Below, in pieces: positions 4,503 to 5,660 of a stretch of DNA of 5,660 nucleotides. Within the stretch, counting starts at the first letter, position 1. Every line of letters starts with the position of its first letter. The translations under genes were made by a program, and so were the position numbers. Under the pieces are notes generated by a model. The model was not told the origin of the DNA, searched no databases, and was given only the letters and a program-made list of their open reading frames with translations. Origin of the DNA: Paracoccaceae bacterium (lineage in GTDB: Bacteria > Pseudomonadota > Alphaproteobacteria > Rhodobacterales > Rhodobacteraceae); assembly GCA_007123625.1 (NCBI GenBank), contig SKKS01000136.1, positions 1-5,660 of the forward strand. The letters run 5' to 3'.

Positions 4503-5402
4503 CTGGAACTGGGTGGCGGGCCGAAGCCCGCAGATGATGTGATCATCGACGGCAACGATCGTGATTTCATGGCGCAGGTAATCGAAGCCAGCCGCGAAAT
4601 CCCGGTGATCGTGGATTTCTGGGCACCGTGGTGCGGGCCGTGCAAGACACTGGGCCCCGCGCTGGAAGCCGAGGTCAAGGCCACGGGCGGCAAGGTCCGC
4701 ATGGTCAAGATCAACATCGACGAAAACCCCGCCGTGGCCGGTCAGTTGCGCATCCAGTCGATTCCCACCGTCTATGCCTTCTGGCAGGGCCAGCCCGCCG
4801 ACGGATTTCAGGGCGCTCTTCCACAGAGCGAGTTGAAGGCGTTCGTCAAGCGCGTGGCCGATCTGGGTGGCGATGGCGGCCTGTCCGAAGCGCTGGAAGC
4901 CGCCGAGGAAATGCTTGATCAGGGTGCTGCGGTCGATGCCGCGCAGGTCTTTGCCGCCATTCTGGGTCAGGAACCCGAAAGCGCCGCCGCGCTGGGCGGT
5001 CTGGCGCGTGCGCATGTCGCCATGGGCGAGTTGGACCAGGCCGAGGCGCTGGTCAACAATGCCCCCGCCACCATCGCCCACACAGCCGAGCTGGACGCCG
5101 CGCGCGCGGGGATCGCGCTGGCGAAACAGGCCCAGAACGCCGGTCCCGCCGCTGAACTGCGCGCCCGGGTCGAAGCGGATGCCGACGACCATCAGGCCCG
5201 GTTCGACCTTGCGCTGGCGCTGCAGGCACAGGGCGACACCGAAGCTGCGGTGGACACGCTTCTGGAGCTTTTCCGCCGCGACCGCGACTGGAACGACGGG
5301 GCCGCCAAGACGCAATTGTTCATCATCTTCGATGCGCTCAAGCCCGGCGACCCCGTGGCGACGCGCGGTCGGCGCAAACTCAGTTCGATGATCTTTGCCT
5401 GA
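4500..5402 (+). CDS. cnoX: CnoX/YbbN-type chaperedoxin (thioredoxin domain plus TPR-like region)
   Basis: This is a 300-residue protein. The thioredoxin domain spans about 12-122, with active site W44-C45-G46-P47-C48 (DFWAPWCGPCK) and cis-proline P89 in SIPT. The second half (about 125-300) is alanine-rich and helical with TPR-like repeats, e.g. ALGGLARAHVAMGELDQAEAL at 165-185 and RFDLALALQAQGDTEAAVDTL (start 234). This architecture is that of YbbN/CnoX, which holds unfolded proteins, protects them from overoxidation and passes them to GroEL or DnaK. E. coli CnoX lacks the full CxxC, whereas Caulobacter CnoX has it and is redox-active; the intact WCGPC here predicts the Caulobacter-like mode. 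No signal peptide, so cytoplasmic. I chose the ATG at 4500 for its AAGGGG ribosome site; starts at 4479 or 4485 would add up to seven residues. It is followed after 27 bp by the LON-domain gene, probably one operon. Confidence 0.92.
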   Translation: MLELGGGPKPADDVIIDGNDRDFMAQVIEASREIPVIVDFWAPWCGPCKTLGPALEAEVKATGGKVRMVKINIDENPAVAGQLRIQSIPTVYAFWQGQPADGFQGALPQSELKAFVKRVADLGGDGGLSEALEAAEEMLDQGAAVDAAQVFAAILGQEPESAAALGGLARAHVAMGELDQAEALVNNAPATIAHTAELDAARAGIALAKQAQNAGPAAELRARVEADADDHQARFDLALALQAQGDTEAAVDTLLELFRRDRDWNDGAAKTQLFIIFDALKPGDPVATRGRRKLSSMIFA

Positions 5403-5429
5403 GCCCGCCGCCGCCCTAGATGGAAGCAC

Positions 5430-5660
5430 ATGCGCTTGAAGGACCTGCCAGATACTGTTCCGATCTTTCCGCTGTCCGGTGCGCTGCTGCTGCCCCGGAC
5501 GCGATTGCCCCTTCATATCTTCGAGCCGCGCTATCTGGCGATGATCGAGGATTGCATGAAGACCCGCGCGCGGCTGATCGGCATGATCCAACCCGTCGAG
5601 GGCCCTGACGGGCGGCGCGAGCGCCTGCATGCCATCGGGTGCGCGGGTCGGTTGACCGCG
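5430..5660 (+). CDS. LON peptidase substrate-binding-domain protein, 3'-truncated by window edge
   Basis: The first 77 codons of a gene are visible, in frame to the last base. The protein begins MRLKDLPDTV and has the start of the Lon N-terminal (LAN/PUA-like) domain: PIFPLSGALLLP at 11-22 and LPLHIFEPRYLAMI at 26-39, followed by RARLIGMIQP at 46-55. This domain binds substrate proteins in Lon protease, but alphaproteobacteria also encode stand-alone versions of about 200 residues without ATPase or protease domains (COG2802). The short lead before the domain fits the stand-alone type, though the missing 3' end prevents proof. GGAAG lies only 3 nt before the ATG, an unusually tight spacing, so translation may depend on coupling to the upstream cnoX-like gene 27 bp away. 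Shared function in protein quality control is an inference from that adjacency. Confidence 0.88.
   Translation, partial: MRLKDLPDTVPIFPLSGALLLPRTRLPLHIFEPRYLAMIEDCMKTRARLIGMIQPVEGPDGRRERLHAIGCAGRLTA

Noticed and set aside
4263..5630. Minus-strand open frame of 455 codons, the longest uninterrupted one in that part of the window
   Set aside because: It crosses three well-supported plus-strand genes in antisense and has no domain-like pattern; GC-rich codon bias explains its openness.

Overview
The window looks like ordinary chromosomal DNA from an alphaproteobacterium of the Rhodobacterales (Rhodobacter/Paracoccus/Roseobacter-like). The evidence is high GC with strong G/C bias at third codon positions, a CenR-type OmpR response regulator, a GTP cyclohydrolase II carrying a decayed RibB-like N-terminus, a thioredoxin-TPR (CnoX-type) gene followed by a LON-substrate-binding-domain gene, and a GC-rich double-hairpin intergenic element of a kind I recall from this order. 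No phage, transposon, CRISPR, tRNA or rRNA was seen.

Layout. Bases 2-751 (+) are the 3' part of a secreted-type Asp-box (BNR) beta-propeller gene. It converges, with a 21 bp gap, on xth (exonuclease III, 773-1561, -). Between xth and the next gene, 1562-1853 is non-coding. It holds a strong minus-strand intrinsic terminator and, just upstream of it on the same strand, stem-loops flanking an exact CCTCCTCCC anti-Shine-Dalgarno motif, which is a good candidate small RNA or 3'-UTR-derived RNA. A response regulator (probably cenR, 1854-2540, -) follows and is divergent from ribA (2697-3797, +). The shared 156 bp intergenic region carries a perfect inverted repeat. After ribA come a two-hairpin GC-rich intergenic element, an L,D-transpeptidase-fold protein (3925-4428, +), a probable promoter, a CnoX-like chaperedoxin (4500-5402, +) and the 5' part of a LON-substrate-binding-domain gene (5430 to the window end, +).

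How the genes relate. Most are independent housekeeping functions: DNA base-excision repair (Xth), riboflavin synthesis (RibA), envelope control (the CenR-like regulator), possible peptidoglycan crosslinking (L,D-transpeptidase fold) and protein quality control (CnoX plus LON-domain protein, probably cotranscribed). I see no evidence of a new multi-gene system. The points most worth following up are the anti-SD RNA candidate and its possible pairing with the ribosome binding site of the adjacent cenR-like gene, the vestigial RibB domain on RibA, and the duplicated translation start of the chaperedoxin gene.
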